Below, in pieces: positions 37,666-47,800 of a stretch of DNA of 64,000 nucleotides. Both the position numbers and the translations under genes were made by a program. The DNA is from Prauserella shujinwangii. Its GTDB lineage: Bacteria > Actinomycetota > Actinomycetes > Mycobacteriales > Pseudonocardiaceae. Positions within the stretch are counted from its first letter, which is position 1. Each line of letters begins with the position of its first letter. The notes beneath the pieces are model-generated. The model worked only from the letters and a program-made list of their open reading frames with translations. It was not told the DNA's origin and did no database searches. The DNA lies in assembly GCF_003001955.1 (NCBI RefSeq), contig NZ_PVNH01000004.1, positions 496,001 to 560,000 on the forward strand, in the 5' to 3' direction.

Positions 37666-39999
37666 GTGGTAGCCAGTAAGCACACCAGCCGAAGCGCGGC
37701 CAACGGCCGCCGTCCCGCGGTTCGCAGCGGTGCCGAAGGGGGGACGTACTCCGTGGAGCAGCTCGTCGAGCAGGCGGGCCGGTTCGGCCTGCGGGCCCCG
37801 GAGCTCGCGCTGGTGCTGGGCGAGCGGGCGGCCTCGCTCGCCGAGGCCGCCGGCGCGAACGAGCTGTGGGTGCGGGCGGAGACGCTGGTCGTGCAGGCCA
37901 GGGTGCGCCTCGGGCACCGGGCACCGACCGTGGGCAGGGCGGTCGCGGCGATGCGGGCGGCCGAGGACGCGGGCAGGCCCGAGCTCGCCGCCCAGCTGCG
38001 GACCGACCTCGCGGTGTGCGCCCGGAGCGTCGGGGCGCCGCTCACCGGGCTCGCCGCGCTGCGCCCGGTGCTGACGGTCACGGGGCTGTCCGCCATCCAG
38101 CGCGCGACCGCCCTGTGCCACCTCGTGGGCTGTCTCGGCACGCTCGGCCGCAAGGTCGAGCTCGACCGGGTGCTCATGGAGGGCGACCGGCTGGTGTCCG
38201 GCGACGACTCGCTCGACGGTGACGTGCAGCTACTGGCCCGTGCCCTGCTGCGGGTCGGCATCTCCGCCCACCGGCGCAGGCACGGCGACCTCGTCGGGGC
38301 CGCCGACGCGTCCCGGACCGGCATCGGGTTCCTCGACCACCTCGACGACCCCGCCGCCGACGGCGGCCTCGCCCGGGTGCGGCTGGTGCTGGAGCTGGTC
38401 TGCGCGCTCCTCGACCGCGGCGAGCTGGAGCTGGCCGCCGAACTCGCGCAGCCGGTCCTGGACGCGCCTGTGCGAGCGGCGAGCGTGGCCCCGGTCGCGT
38501 GGTTGCGGCTCGCCATCGCCACCCGGGTGCACCTGCGCAACGGCTCCGCCGAGGCCGCGGCGCGGGTACTGCGGGACGCCGCGCACAGCGCGGCCCGGCA
38601 CGACCTGCACGCGCTGGCCGCCCGGCTCTGGCTGGAGCTGGCCAACGTGGAGGAACGGGTGGGCGAGCTGGCGGATGCCATCCAGTGCCTGCACCGGGCC
38701 CGGGCCGCCGAGCACGTGCACGCCCGCGCCCGCAGCCAGGCGCGGGCGCTGCTCACCGGCGAGTTCGGTGCGGGGGAGCAGGCGCCGGTCGACCTCGCCG
38801 AGGTGGTGGCCGCCGCGGCGCGGTCCGCCGTGCCCGCCAGGCCGGGTACCGCGGAGACCATGGTGCTGCCCGCGCTGCGGCTGGCGCCGGAACCGGCCAC
38901 CGCGGCCGGTCGTGCGGCTTCCGGGGGCCCGGTGGTGGCCGACGAGCGGCCGTCGTCCCCGGCGAGTGCGGGCTGGGCGGACGAGCCCGCGCGGGCGCGG
39001 CGACAGGAGACCGCCGCGCCGTCGTGGACCTTCGAGCCCCCGCGGGAACCCGAACGGTCCTGGGCGGAGTGGTCGGAGGAGCCCCGGCCGGCCGAGCGGG
39101 AGCAGCCCACCGCGGGCGGCAGGCGGCGCGCCCCGGACACCGAAGACGCCCAGCGGGGCGGGGAGACGGGCACCGGGGAACGCACCGCCTCCACCTCGAC
39201 CACCTCGAACACCTCGACTACCACCTCGACGTCCTCGTCCACCGGGGCGGGCCGCAGCACCCGGCACGACTCCGAGCACGGTTCGGTGGCGGCGCGCTCG
39301 GTGCTCGACCGGCTCGGCATCACCGCGGGGGGCTCGGGCGGGCGCAGGCGGGCTCCCGAGAGCGAGGAGGGGTCCCGCTCCCGCCGTAGCGCCGAGCCCG
39401 AGTGGGCCGGCGGCGGCTTCTCCGGCGGCGGGTCCGCCGACTACATGTCCGCGAACTACGCGTCCGTCCCGAGCGCCGAGGGCGGCGGTGACACCGGCGG
39501 CACAGACCGCACTCACGCCACGCACGGCACCGGCGTGGCCGGGGATTCCGGCGACACCCGGCGGAGCGAGCCGGCGTACGACACCTCCGCCGAGTCCGGG
39601 GGCGGGCAGCCGTCCGCTGAGCGGCGGGACGAGGAGAGCGGCACCGCGCACGACGACTACGGCTGGTTGCCCCGCCTGCGGCTGCCGCCCTCGCTCGCCC
39701 CGATCGACGACTTCTCGCCGGGCTCCTCGGCCCCCGCCGCCGAGGAGGACCGGGCGCCCGACCCGGAGCCGCCCGCCGCCGAACCCGTCGGCTACGGCTC
39801 CGGCTCGTACGATGGCGGCCAGCGGTTCGACGACGAGCCGCCACCGGGTGCCGGGCTCGCCGAACTGCTCGCCAGGGCCCTCGCCGAGCACAAGGCGGGT
39901 ACCTCCAGCGCCGCCGCCCTGGTGAAGCAGCTCGGGACCCAGCACAGCGACTATGACCAGCCCCGGCGCGTCAACGGCGGGCAGCACAACGACGACTGA
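37666..39999 (+). CDS. TPR-like protein with a long disordered C-terminus
   Basis: The 777-residue product starts at GTG 37666. Residues about 25-370 are Ala/Leu/Arg-rich paired helices like tetratricopeptide repeats (LGERAASLAEAAGANELWVRAETLVVQARVRLGHRAP, LWLELANVEERVGELADAIQCLHRARAAEHVHAR). From about 400 on it is low-complexity, with Ser/Thr runs (TASTSTTSNTSTTTSTSSSTG) and acidic/Gly stretches. A short helical end (GLAELLARALAEHKAGTSSAAALVKQLG) closes it. The gene lies between ettA and glutamate dehydrogenase in related genera. Function is unknown; TPR parts suggest protein partners. Confidence 0.7.
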   Translation: MVASKHTSRSAANGRRPAVRSGAEGGTYSVEQLVEQAGRFGLRAPELALVLGERAASLAEAAGANELWVRAETLVVQARVRLGHRAPTVGRAVAAMRAAEDAGRPELAAQLRTDLAVCARSVGAPLTGLAALRPVLTVTGLSAIQRATALCHLVGCLGTLGRKVELDRVLMEGDRLVSGDDSLDGDVQLLARALLRVGISAHRRRHGDLVGAADASRTGIGFLDHLDDPAADGGLARVRLVLELVCALLDRGELELAAELAQPVLDAPVRAASVAPVAWLRLAIATRVHLRNGSAEAAARVLRDAAHSAARHDLHALAARLWLELANVEERVGELADAIQCLHRARAAEHVHARARSQARALLTGEFGAGEQAPVDLAEVVAAAARSAVPARPGTAETMVLPALRLAPEPATAAGRAASGGPVVADERPSSPASAGWADEPARARRQETAAPSWTFEPPREPERSWAEWSEEPRPAEREQPTAGGRRRAPDTEDAQRGGETGTGERTASTSTTSNTSTTTSTSSSTGAGRSTRHDSEHGSVAARSVLDRLGITAGGSGGRRRAPESEEGSRSRRSAEPEWAGGGFSGGGSADYMSANYASVPSAEGGGDTGGTDRTHATHGTGVAGDSGDTRRSEPAYDTSAESGGGQPSAERRDEESGTAHDDYGWLPRLRLPPSLAPIDDFSPGSSAPAAEEDRAPDPEPPAAEPVGYGSGSYDGGQRFDDEPPPGAGLAELLARALAEHKAGTSSAAALVKQLGTQHSDYDQPRRVNGGQHNDD

Positions 40000-40020
40000 C
40001 CCCAGCCCGGACAGGGTCGT

Positions 40021-40063
40021 GAGTGGCTCGTTGCGGACACCTCTCGTCAGTAACGAGCCACTC
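40021..40063 (+). terminator. Hairpin after the TPR gene
   Basis: GAGTGGCTCGTT (40021-40032) pairs perfectly with AACGAGCCACTC (40052-40063), with a 19-base loop, 22 bases beyond the stop codon. Confidence 0.75.
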
Positions 40064-40203
40064 AGGGCATCCGCCGGAGCGGGAACCGGGGCCGTCGAGG
40101 GGGCCTGGAGTCGCCAGGCCGCAAGCCGTCGGCGCGTCCGATCGCAGTAGGGTGTGCGCGGATCGGCACGACGGTGTGTCACGGCCAGGAGTGGAGAGTT
40201 GCG

Positions 40204-43200
40204 TTGCCTGACATGAGCTCGACCGGAGTCTCGGCTCGGCCCTCGAGCGAGACCATGGACGCCGGAACCCGGCGAGCGAGCCCGGAACAGATGCGGGACG
40301 AGCTCGTCGAGGTCACCGCCGAGCGCGCGCCGGACATCGCCGAACTGATCCGCCTCTACTACCGGCTGATCCCGGCCGAGGAGATCGTGGGCGACGATCC
40401 CGTCGACCTCGTCGGCGCGGTCCGGTCCCACCTCCAGCTGGCCGAGCGGCGGGTGCCCGGCAGGCCCGTGGTCAGGTTGCTGAACCCCACCTCCGCCGAG
40501 GACGGCTGGAGCCGCGAGTCCACGGTCGTGCAGCTGGTCACCGACGACATGCCCTACCTCGTGGACTCGGTCGCCGCGGACCTGTCCCGCAGCGGCGTCC
40601 ACGTGCACCGCATCGTGCATCCCATCGTCGTCGTGAGCCGCGACGTCACCGGGAACCTGCTGGACGTGCACCCGGGCGCCGACGTCGCCGCGCCGCCGCG
40701 GGGCTCCACGATCGAGTCGTGGATGTATCTCGAGATCGACCCGATCAGCGACCCGCAGCGCGCGCGGGAGATCGAGAACGAGCTCACCGCGGTCATCGGC
40801 GACGTCCGGGAGGTCGTCGAGGACACCGACAAGATGATCGAGGCCGCGCGGGGCATCGCCGCGTCGCTGGACTCGGACCCGCCGCCGCTGCCGGAGGACG
40901 AGGTCAGCGGCGGCGCCGACCTGCTGCGCTGGCTCGCGGCGGGGCACTTCACCTTCCTCGGCTACCGGCACTACGAGCTGGTCGAGGAGCCCGGCACCGG
41001 TGAGCCCGCGCTGCGGGCCGTGCTGGCCTCCGGGCTCGGCGTGCTGCGCCAGGACAGCCTCGCCGCGCGCAGCCTCATCGCGGGCCCGGACAGCGGCGCG
41101 CAGGCGCTGGCGCCCTCGTTGCTGGTGCTCACCCAGGCCAGCGCACCGTCCACAGTGCACCGTCCGATCTACCCGTACTACGTCGGCGTCAAGACCTTCG
41201 ACTCCCGGGGCAACGTCACCGGGGAACACCGTTTCCTGGGCATGTTCACCACGTCGGCGCTGCACGAGGACGTGCTCGACATCCCGGTGATCGAGCGCCG
41301 CGTGCGGGAGGTCATCCACCGCGCGGGCTTCCCGATGGAATCCTACTCCGGCCAGCGGATGCTGGAGGTCCTGCAGAACTGGCCGAGGGCGGACCTGTTC
41401 TCCGCCGACGTCGAGTCGCTCTACGCCACCGCGACCGGGGCCATCACCCTCGCCGACCGGCGCAGGCTGCGCCTGTTCCTCCGCCGCGACCCGTACGGCC
41501 GGTTCTACTCGTGCCTGGTGTTCCTGCCGAGGGACCGCTACACGACCCGCTCCCGGCTGGCCATGCAGGAGGTGCTGCTCGAGGAGCTGGAGGGGACGCA
41601 CCTGGAGTACAGCACCCGGCTCGGCGAGACGATGCTCGCGCAGGTGCACTTCACCGTGCACACCGAGCCCGGCGGCGCGGGGGAGCCGGACACGCTGCGC
41701 ATCCAGGAACGGCTCAACGAAGCCGTGCGCAGCTGGGACGACCTGCTCGTCGAGGCGATCCTGGCCGAGCGCAGGGAGCGCACCGGCACCGGCAAGGCGC
41801 TCACGGTGGCCGGTGAGGAGTCCGCCACCGAACTGGGCCACCGGTACGCCTCGGTGTTCCCCGAGGCGTACAAGGAGGACTTCACCGCCGAGGTCGCGCT
41901 CGCGGACCTGCGCAAGCTCGAGTCGCTGAACGACCAGAGCGACCTCGAGATGACGTTCTACGTGCATCCCGACGCCGCCCCGGGGGAGCGCCGGTTCAAG
42001 CTGTACCTGCTGGGCGAGGGCGTCACGCTGTCCACCGTGCTGCCGATGCTGCAGCGCATGGGCGTCGAGGTCATCGACGAGCGGCCGTACGAGATGCGCC
42101 GCGAGGACGGGACCCGTTCGTGGATCTACGACTTCGGGTTGCGCGTCGAGCAGCGGGTGCTGGAGCAGATCAGCCAGCGAGACGAGCGCGACCTTCAGGT
42201 CCGCTTCCAGGAGGCGTTCGCCGCCGCCTGGCACGGCGACTGCGAGGTCGACGGGTTCAACGCGCTCGTCCTGCGCGCGGGCCTGACCTGGCGGCAGGCC
42301 GCCGTGCTGCGCGCCTACTCCCGCTACCTGCGGCAGGCGGGCAGCCCGTACTCGCAGGAGTACATCGAGAACGCGGTCCTCGCGCACACCGACATCGCCA
42401 CCGCGCTGGTGCGGCTGTTCGAGATCCGGTTCTCGCTCGACCTCGCCGAGGAGCAGCGGCAGCACCAGGTCGACAGCCACATCGCCGAGATCAACTCGCT
42501 CGTCGACGCGGTGACCAGCCTCGACGAGGACCGGATCCTGCGCAGGCTGATGTCGGTCATCGTGGCCACGCTGCGCACGAACTACCGGGTGACCGACCGG
42601 GACGGGCGGCCGAGGCCGTACCTGGCGTTCAAGCTGGATCCGCCGAGCGTGCCGGACCTGCCCGAGCCCCGCCCGGCCTACGAGATCTTCGTGTACTCGC
42701 CGCGGGTCGAGGGCGTGCACCTGCGCTTCGGCTCGGTGGCCCGGGGCGGGCTGCGCTGGTCGGACCGGCGGGAGGACTTCCGCACCGAGGTGCTGGGCCT
42801 GGTGAAGGCGCAGGCGGTGAAGAACGCCGTGATCGTGCCCGTCGGCGCCAAGGGTGGCTTCGTCGTGAAGCGCCCGCCGGCTCCCACGGGCGACCCGGCG
42901 CTGGACCGCGAGGCCCACCAGGCGGAGGGCATCGCGTGCTACCGCATGTTCATCTCCGGCCTGCTGGACCTCACCGACAATCTGGTCGACGGCCGGACGG
43001 TGCCCGCACCCGACGTCGTGCGCTACGACGGCGACGACAACTACCTGGTGGTGGCCGCCGACAAGGGCACGGCGACGTTCTCGGACATCGCCAACGAGGT
43101 GTCGGCGAGCTACGGCTTCTGGCTCGGCGACGCCTTCGCCTCCGGCGGCTCCGTCGGCTACGACCACAAGGCGATGGGCATCACCGCCCGCGGCGCCTGG

Positions 43201-45180
43201 GAGAGCGTCAAGCGGCACTTCCGGGAACTGGGCGTCGACACCCAGAGCCAGGACTTCACCGTGGTCGGCATCGGCGACATGGGCGGTGACGTCTTCGGTA
43301 ACGGCATGCTGCTGTCCGGGCACATCCGCCTGGTCGCGGCGTTCAACCACCTGCACGTCTTCCTCGACCCGAACCCGGACGCCGCCGCGTCGTTCCGGGA
43401 GCGCAAGCGTTTGTTCGACCTGCCGCGCTCGTCGTGGGACGACTACGACCGCTCGGTCATCAGCGAGGGCGGCGGCGTGTATCCGCGCAGTGCCAAGACG
43501 ATCCCGATCACGCCGCAGGTACGGGAGGCGCTGGGCATCGACGACGACGTCACGAAGATGTCGCCAGCCGAGCTCGTGCACGCGATCCTGCTCGCCCCCG
43601 TCGACCTGCTCTGGAACGGAGGCATCGGCACCTACGTCAAGGCGGAGACCGAGACCCACGCCCAGGTCGGCGACAAGGCCAACGACGCCGTGCGCGTCAA
43701 CGGCAGCCAGCTGCGGGTCCGGGTCGTCGGCGAGGGTGGCAACCTCGGGCTCACGCAACGCGGGCGCATCGAGTTCGCCCGCGCGGGCGGCAAGATCAAC
43801 ACCGACGCGCTCGACAACTCGGCCGGCGTGGACTGCTCCGACCACGAGGTCAACATCAAGATCCTGCTCGACCAGCTCGTCGCCGCCGGGGAGCTGAACC
43901 GCGAGCAGCGCAACGAGCTGCTCGAGCGGATGACCGACGAGGTCGGCGAGCTGGTGCTGGCCGACAACTACCGGCAGAACGCGGTGCTCGGCATCAGCCG
44001 CGCGCACGCCGCGCCGATGCTGTCGGTGCACCAGCGGCTCGTCGCCGCCCTGGAGGAGAAGGGCGCGCTCGACCGCGACCTGGAGGCGCTGCCGAGCGAC
44101 GCCGCGTTCGGCGAGCTGGAGCGGACCGAGGAGGGCCTCACCTCCCCGGAGCTGGCCACCCTGCTCGCGCACGTGAAGCTGGACCTCAAGGACGAGATCC
44201 TCGACAGCGACCTGCCCGACGCCGAGGTGTTCGCGCGCAGGCTGCCCGACTACTTCCCGCGGCCGCTGCGCGAACGGTTCGCCGGACTGATCGGCCAGCA
44301 CCCCCTGCGCCGCCAGATCACCACGACCCTGCTGGTGAACGAGGTGGTCGACGGCGCGGGCGTGTCGTTCGCGTTCCGGCTCGCCGAGGAGCTCAACGCC
44401 ACCGCGACCGACGCGGTGCGGGCGTACGCCGTGGTCACCAGCGTGTATGGGCTGCCCGCGCTGTGGGACAGCATCGACGGGCTCGACAACGTGGTGTCCA
44501 CCGACACCGCCGACGGCATGGTGCTGGAGACGCGGCGGGTGCTCGACCGGGCGGCGCGCTGGTTCCTGACCAACCGGCCGCAGCCGCTGGCCGTTGGCGC
44601 GGAGATCAACCGCTTCGGCGAGACGGTGGGCCAGCTGCTGCCGAAGCTGGGCGATCTGCTGCGCGGCCAGGAGGCGGAGAGCGTGCGCCGCGACGCCGAG
44701 CGGCTGTGCGCCGAGGGCGTGCCCGCGGAGCTCGCCGACCGGATCTCGATGCTGCTGTTCGGTTACGGCCTGCTGGACGTCACGGAGGTCGCCGAGCTCG
44801 CCGAGCAGGAGGTGGGCCTGGACACCGAGCGCAGCCCCGTCGAGACGGCGGAGCTGTACTACGCGCTGTCCGACCATCTCGGGATCGACAACATGCTCAC
44901 CTCCATCAACAAGCTGGAGCGGGGCAACCGCTGGCACGCCCTGGCCCGGCTGGCGCTGCGGGACGACCTGTATTCCTCGCTGCGGGCGATCACGCTGGAC
45001 GCGATGCGGCACAGCGATCCGGAGGACCCCGCCGACGAGAAGATCGCCAAGTGGGAGCAGGCGAACGCGTCCCGGCTCGCCCGCGCCCGCTCGACCCTGC
45101 GGGAGATCGAGAGCTCCGGCAGGCTCGACCTGGCCACCCTGTCGGTGGCGGCCAGGCAGATCCGCAGTACGGTGCGCTGA
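40204..45180 (+). CDS. gdh: NAD-specific glutamate dehydrogenase, large (GDH180) type
   Basis: The 1658-residue enzyme oxidatively deaminates glutamate to 2-oxoglutarate and ammonium. The N-terminal half carries ACT-like regulatory segments. The catalytic core has LRFGSVARGGLRWSDRREDFRTEVLGLVKAQAVKNAVIVPVGAKGGFVVK with the substrate lysines, and the nucleotide-binding VVGIGDMGGDVFGNGML. A helical C-terminus completes the roughly 1600-residue length of the family. TTG 40204 is chosen because GGAGAG lies five bases before it; ATG 40213 is the alternative. In mycobacteria this enzyme is inhibited by GarA, so similar control is likely here (inference). Confidence 0.95.
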   Translation: MPDMSSTGVSARPSSETMDAGTRRASPEQMRDELVEVTAERAPDIAELIRLYYRLIPAEEIVGDDPVDLVGAVRSHLQLAERRVPGRPVVRLLNPTSAEDGWSRESTVVQLVTDDMPYLVDSVAADLSRSGVHVHRIVHPIVVVSRDVTGNLLDVHPGADVAAPPRGSTIESWMYLEIDPISDPQRAREIENELTAVIGDVREVVEDTDKMIEAARGIAASLDSDPPPLPEDEVSGGADLLRWLAAGHFTFLGYRHYELVEEPGTGEPALRAVLASGLGVLRQDSLAARSLIAGPDSGAQALAPSLLVLTQASAPSTVHRPIYPYYVGVKTFDSRGNVTGEHRFLGMFTTSALHEDVLDIPVIERRVREVIHRAGFPMESYSGQRMLEVLQNWPRADLFSADVESLYATATGAITLADRRRLRLFLRRDPYGRFYSCLVFLPRDRYTTRSRLAMQEVLLEELEGTHLEYSTRLGETMLAQVHFTVHTEPGGAGEPDTLRIQERLNEAVRSWDDLLVEAILAERRERTGTGKALTVAGEESATELGHRYASVFPEAYKEDFTAEVALADLRKLESLNDQSDLEMTFYVHPDAAPGERRFKLYLLGEGVTLSTVLPMLQRMGVEVIDERPYEMRREDGTRSWIYDFGLRVEQRVLEQISQRDERDLQVRFQEAFAAAWHGDCEVDGFNALVLRAGLTWRQAAVLRAYSRYLRQAGSPYSQEYIENAVLAHTDIATALVRLFEIRFSLDLAEEQRQHQVDSHIAEINSLVDAVTSLDEDRILRRLMSVIVATLRTNYRVTDRDGRPRPYLAFKLDPPSVPDLPEPRPAYEIFVYSPRVEGVHLRFGSVARGGLRWSDRREDFRTEVLGLVKAQAVKNAVIVPVGAKGGFVVKRPPAPTGDPALDREAHQAEGIACYRMFISGLLDLTDNLVDGRTVPAPDVVRYDGDDNYLVVAADKGTATFSDIANEVSASYGFWLGDAFASGGSVGYDHKAMGITARGAWESVKRHFRELGVDTQSQDFTVVGIGDMGGDVFGNGMLLSGHIRLVAAFNHLHVFLDPNPDAAASFRERKRLFDLPRSSWDDYDRSVISEGGGVYPRSAKTIPITPQVREALGIDDDVTKMSPAELVHAILLAPVDLLWNGGIGTYVKAETETHAQVGDKANDAVRVNGSQLRVRVVGEGGNLGLTQRGRIEFARAGGKINTDALDNSAGVDCSDHEVNIKILLDQLVAAGELNREQRNELLERMTDEVGELVLADNYRQNAVLGISRAHAAPMLSVHQRLVAALEEKGALDRDLEALPSDAAFGELERTEEGLTSPELATLLAHVKLDLKDEILDSDLPDAEVFARRLPDYFPRPLRERFAGLIGQHPLRRQITTTLLVNEVVDGAGVSFAFRLAEELNATATDAVRAYAVVTSVYGLPALWDSIDGLDNVVSTDTADGMVLETRRVLDRAARWFLTNRPQPLAVGAEINRFGETVGQLLPKLGDLLRGQEAESVRRDAERLCAEGVPAELADRISMLLFGYGLLDVTEVAELAEQEVGLDTERSPVETAELYYALSDHLGIDNMLTSINKLERGNRWHALARLALRDDLYSSLRAITLDAMRHSDPEDPADEKIAKWEQANASRLARARSTLREIESSGRLDLATLSVAARQIRSTVR

Positions 45181-45182
45181 TC

Positions 45183-45620
45183 GTGGGCGAGTACGCGGCG
45201 CTGGTGCGGCCCCGGTGGTCGGACATGGACGCCTTCGGGCACGTCAACCACGCGAACCTGGTGACGCTGCTGGAGGAGGCCCGCGTCCCGCTGCTGTTCG
45301 ACCGGGCCTCCTCGGCCGGGCTCGGGGAGTTCGCGAAGGGTATCGTCGTGGTGCGGCTCTCGGTGGACTACCGGGCGCCGATCGTCGTCCAAGGCCAGGA
45401 CATCCGGGTGGTGATCACGTTGCGGGACCTGCGGCACGCCTCCTTCGCCCTGGACTACCGTGTCCACTCCGGACCGTCCGAAGCGGACCCGGTCGCAGCC
45501 ACGGCGCGGACCGTGCTCGCCCCCTACGACGTCGGCGGCGGGCGGCCGCGCAGGCTGACCGAGCGGGAACGCGAGTTCCTCGCGGCCGCCCTGCCCAGCG
45601 GGGGAGTGGACGGTGCCTGA
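45183..45620 (+). CDS. Acyl-CoA thioesterase, hotdog fold
   Basis: The 145-residue product starts at GTG two bases after the gdh stop. It has the 4-hydroxybenzoyl-CoA-thioesterase-like pattern RPRWSDMDAFGHVNHANLVTLLEEARVPLLFDRA, with the catalytic Asp region, then VVVRLSVDYRAPIVVQGQDIRVVITLRDLRHASFALDYRV. It likely hydrolyses an acyl-CoA of unknown chain. Position equals Rv2475c behind gdh. It overlaps the next gene by eight bases. Confidence 0.85.
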   Translation: MGEYAALVRPRWSDMDAFGHVNHANLVTLLEEARVPLLFDRASSAGLGEFAKGIVVVRLSVDYRAPIVVQGQDIRVVITLRDLRHASFALDYRVHSGPSEADPVAATARTVLAPYDVGGGRPRRLTEREREFLAAALPSGGVDGA

Positions 45621-46248
45621 GCTGCGCATGCCGGACGCGGCCGACCGCGAGACGCTCGGCGCGTTCATCGCCCGCGCGGTGCGGATGGACGCGCAGGCCG
45701 TGGTGCGGCTGCGGATGCGCGCCGAGGGCATCCTGGAGGCCTGGGTCGCGACGCCGTTCGACGTGCTGGTGACCCGCGCGGTGGCGGGTGAGGTGACTCC
45801 GGCCGACGTCACCGTGTCCGGCGGCGAGCTGCTGGCGGCGCTCACCGTGTCGCCGGGGGAGCGGATGGACCCCGGACCGCCGAGGGACCTGCAGTGGCAC
45901 TCGGAACTGCCGCCTGCCGCGCGGTGGCGCCCGGTGGACGAGCTGCCCGCGTCGGTGGTCGCCGACCTGGCCGACCGCGGCGTGGCCCTGGCACGGGAGA
46001 ACGTCGGCCCGCACGGCACGCCGCCCGCGTCGCTGATGGACCAGACCGTGCTCACCGTCACCGGCGGCGACCTGGAGGTGAAGGTCCCGATGCGGTGCCT
46101 GTTCGCGTTGTCCGGCATGGGTTTCGTCGACGGTTCGCTCGCCGGTGACGTGGTGCGCGTGACCGCCACCGACTCGTGGCTGCGGCTCGACGCGCGGTAC
46201 GGCGCCGTGGTGCGGCGCAGGCACGCGCTGCTGCCCCTGCTGCTGTAG
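45613..46248 (+). CDS. Conserved actinobacterial protein of unknown function
   Basis: The 211-residue soluble protein starts at GTG inside the end of the thioesterase gene. It reads LRMPDAADRETLGAFIARAVRMDAQAVVRLRMRAEGILEAWVATPFDVLVTRAVAG, then LQWHSELPPAARWRPVDELPASVVADLADRGVALARENVGPHGTPPASLMDQTVLTV. The same slot in M. tuberculosis holds a hypothetical of similar length (Rv2474c). Coupling to the thioesterase suggests a common process. No catalytic motif stands out. Confidence 0.75.
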   Translation: MPELRMPDAADRETLGAFIARAVRMDAQAVVRLRMRAEGILEAWVATPFDVLVTRAVAGEVTPADVTVSGGELLAALTVSPGERMDPGPPRDLQWHSELPPAARWRPVDELPASVVADLADRGVALARENVGPHGTPPASLMDQTVLTVTGGDLEVKVPMRCLFALSGMGFVDGSLAGDVVRVTATDSWLRLDARYGAVVRRRHALLPLLL

Positions 46249-46260
46249 GCATCCGGACGC

Positions 46261-46656
46261 TCAGCGCCGCGCCCATGCCGGGGCCCAGACCGCACCGTCG
46301 GGGCGGTGCGGCCGGGTCCTCGTGAGGTGCTCGCGGAGTGCCGCGAGCGTGGGGTGCGTGTTGTCGGCGCGGCACACGAGCGCGTGCGGATAGACCGGAA
46401 CCGGGTCGCGCAGCGGGATCCGGCGCAGGTCGACGTCGGCGGGCCAGACGAGCCGGGTCAGCTCGCCGACGAACGTCACCAGGCCCGCGGAGTCGGCGAT
46501 CGTGTCGAGCAGCGGCTCGATGCCGAAGTCGGGTCCGGTCACCTCCACCGTGAGCCCGAACGCGGCGGCGAGTTCGTCGTAGAAGGTGGCCCACTCGGTT
46601 CCGGGCACGATGCCGGGCATCCAGATCCGGTGCCCGGCGAGGTCGGCGGGTCGCAC
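46261..46656 (-). pseudogene. LysR-family regulator, C-terminal half only
   Basis: About 130 residues of a LysR effector domain remain (LAGHRIWMPGIVPGTEWATFYDELAAAFGLTVEVTGPDFGIEPLLDTIADSAGLVTFVGELTRLVWPADVDLRRIPL). The helix-turn-helix and about 150 residues that should precede it, to the right on this strand, are absent. Instead the sequence runs straight into the middle of an MFS gene on the other strand. A GTG at the junction could start a fragment, but without a DNA-binding domain it cannot act as a LysR regulator. Confidence 0.8.
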
Positions 46657-46664
46657 GGTCCCGG

Positions 46665-47261
46665 CCGCGCGCCCGTGACCTGATCGCCGGGTGGCGGCAC
46701 ATCCTGGCCGATCCGGTGCTGCGACCCCTGTTTGGCAACGCGGTCGTGGTCAACGGCCTCGTCATGGCGACCTCGCCGGTGCTGGCCGTGCTCATGCTCG
46801 GCCCGCTCGGGTTCGCCCCCTGGCAGTACGGCCTCGCCTTCGCGGTGCCCTGCGTCGGCGGCCTGATCGGCGCCCGCCTGGCGGACCCGCTCGTCCGCCG
46901 GTTCGGGCGGCACCGGGTCCTGCGGGCCGCCGGGTCGCTGCGCGCGGGCTGGCTGCTGGGGCTGGCGTTCGTCGGTCCCGGAACCGGCGGGCTCGTGCTC
47001 GTCATGGCCGTCGAGCTGGGGTTGATCACGTGCATGGGGGTGTTCAACCCGCTGCTCGCGACCCGCCGGCTCGAGCTGACCCCGGCCGACCGGATCACCC
47101 GCACCCTGTCCGCGTGGTCGGTCTCCAGCAAGGCCGCCGTCGCCGTCATGACCGGGCTGTGGGGTGTGCTCGCCGGGCTGGCCGGCCCGCGCGCCGCGAT
47201 CGCGATCGCCGGGCTGCTCGCGCTGGCCACGCCGCTGCTGCTCCCCCGGCGCGGTGGCTGA
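46665..47261 (+). pseudogene. MFS transporter, C-terminal half only
   Basis: The open frame begins ARDLIAGWRHILADPVLRPLFGNAVVVNGLVMATSPVLAVLMLG, the central cytoplasmic loop and seventh helix of an MFS exporter, and keeps six membrane segments to LLALATPLLLPRRGG. The first six helices, expected to the left, are missing. It abuts the truncated LysR gene. The two were once divergent, and one deletion removed the shared promoter and both 5' halves. Confidence 0.8.
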
Positions 47262-47297
47262 CCGGCCCCGGCGCCGGGGGAGCGGCGGCGGGGCCGG

Positions 47298-47750
47298 TCA
47301 GCCGGCCGCCTGGCGGACGAGGGCGGCGATGCGCTTGCCCACCTCGGCCGTCACGTCGGTCACGGCGAACGAGGTGGCCCACATCGGTTCGTCGTCCAGC
47401 CTCGCCTCGTCGTTGAACCCGAGCGTCGCGTAGCGTGCCTTGAACTTGTCCGCGCTCTGGAAGAAGCAGACGACCTTGCCGTCCCGGGCGTAGGCGGGCA
47501 TGCCGTACCAGAGTTTCGGCGCCAGCGCCGGGGCCTCGGCCTTGACGATGGCGTGGACGCGCTCGGCCATGGTGCGGTCGGGCTCGGGCATCTCGGCGAT
47601 CTTCGCGAGGACGTCCCGCTCGGCCTCCGCCGCCTTGTCCGCGCGCGACCTGCGGCGCGCCTCCTTCTTCACCTCCTGGGCGTGCTCCTTCATCGCGGCC
47701 CGCTCTTCGGCGGTGAATCCGGCGTACGTGCTGGTCGTGGTGCGGCTCAT
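47298..47750 (-). CDS. DUF1801-type protein
   Basis: The 150-residue product starts at ATG 47750. A charged helix (EERAAMKEHAQEVKKEARRRSRADKAAEAERDVLAKIAEMPEPDRTMAERVHAIVKAEAPAL) leads to APKLWYGMPAYARDGKVVCFFQSADKFKARYATLGFNDEARLDDEPMWATSFAV, the pattern of DUF1801/YdhG-like proteins. Function unknown. It follows the VOC gene on the same strand by 50 bases and may be co-transcribed. Confidence 0.8.
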   Translation of the reverse strand: MSRTTTSTYAGFTAEERAAMKEHAQEVKKEARRRSRADKAAEAERDVLAKIAEMPEPDRTMAERVHAIVKAEAPALAPKLWYGMPAYARDGKVVCFFQSADKFKARYATLGFNDEARLDDEPMWATSFAVTDVTAEVGKRIAALVRQAAG

Positions 47751-47800
47751 GGTGGATTCCCTTCGGGTGTCGTGGTGCGGGGGCAGCCGGTGGTGGCACA

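Noticed and set aside
38230-45012. 2260-residue minus-strand frame
   Set aside because: Compositional shadow of the TPR and glutamate dehydrogenase genes, with no conserved motif.
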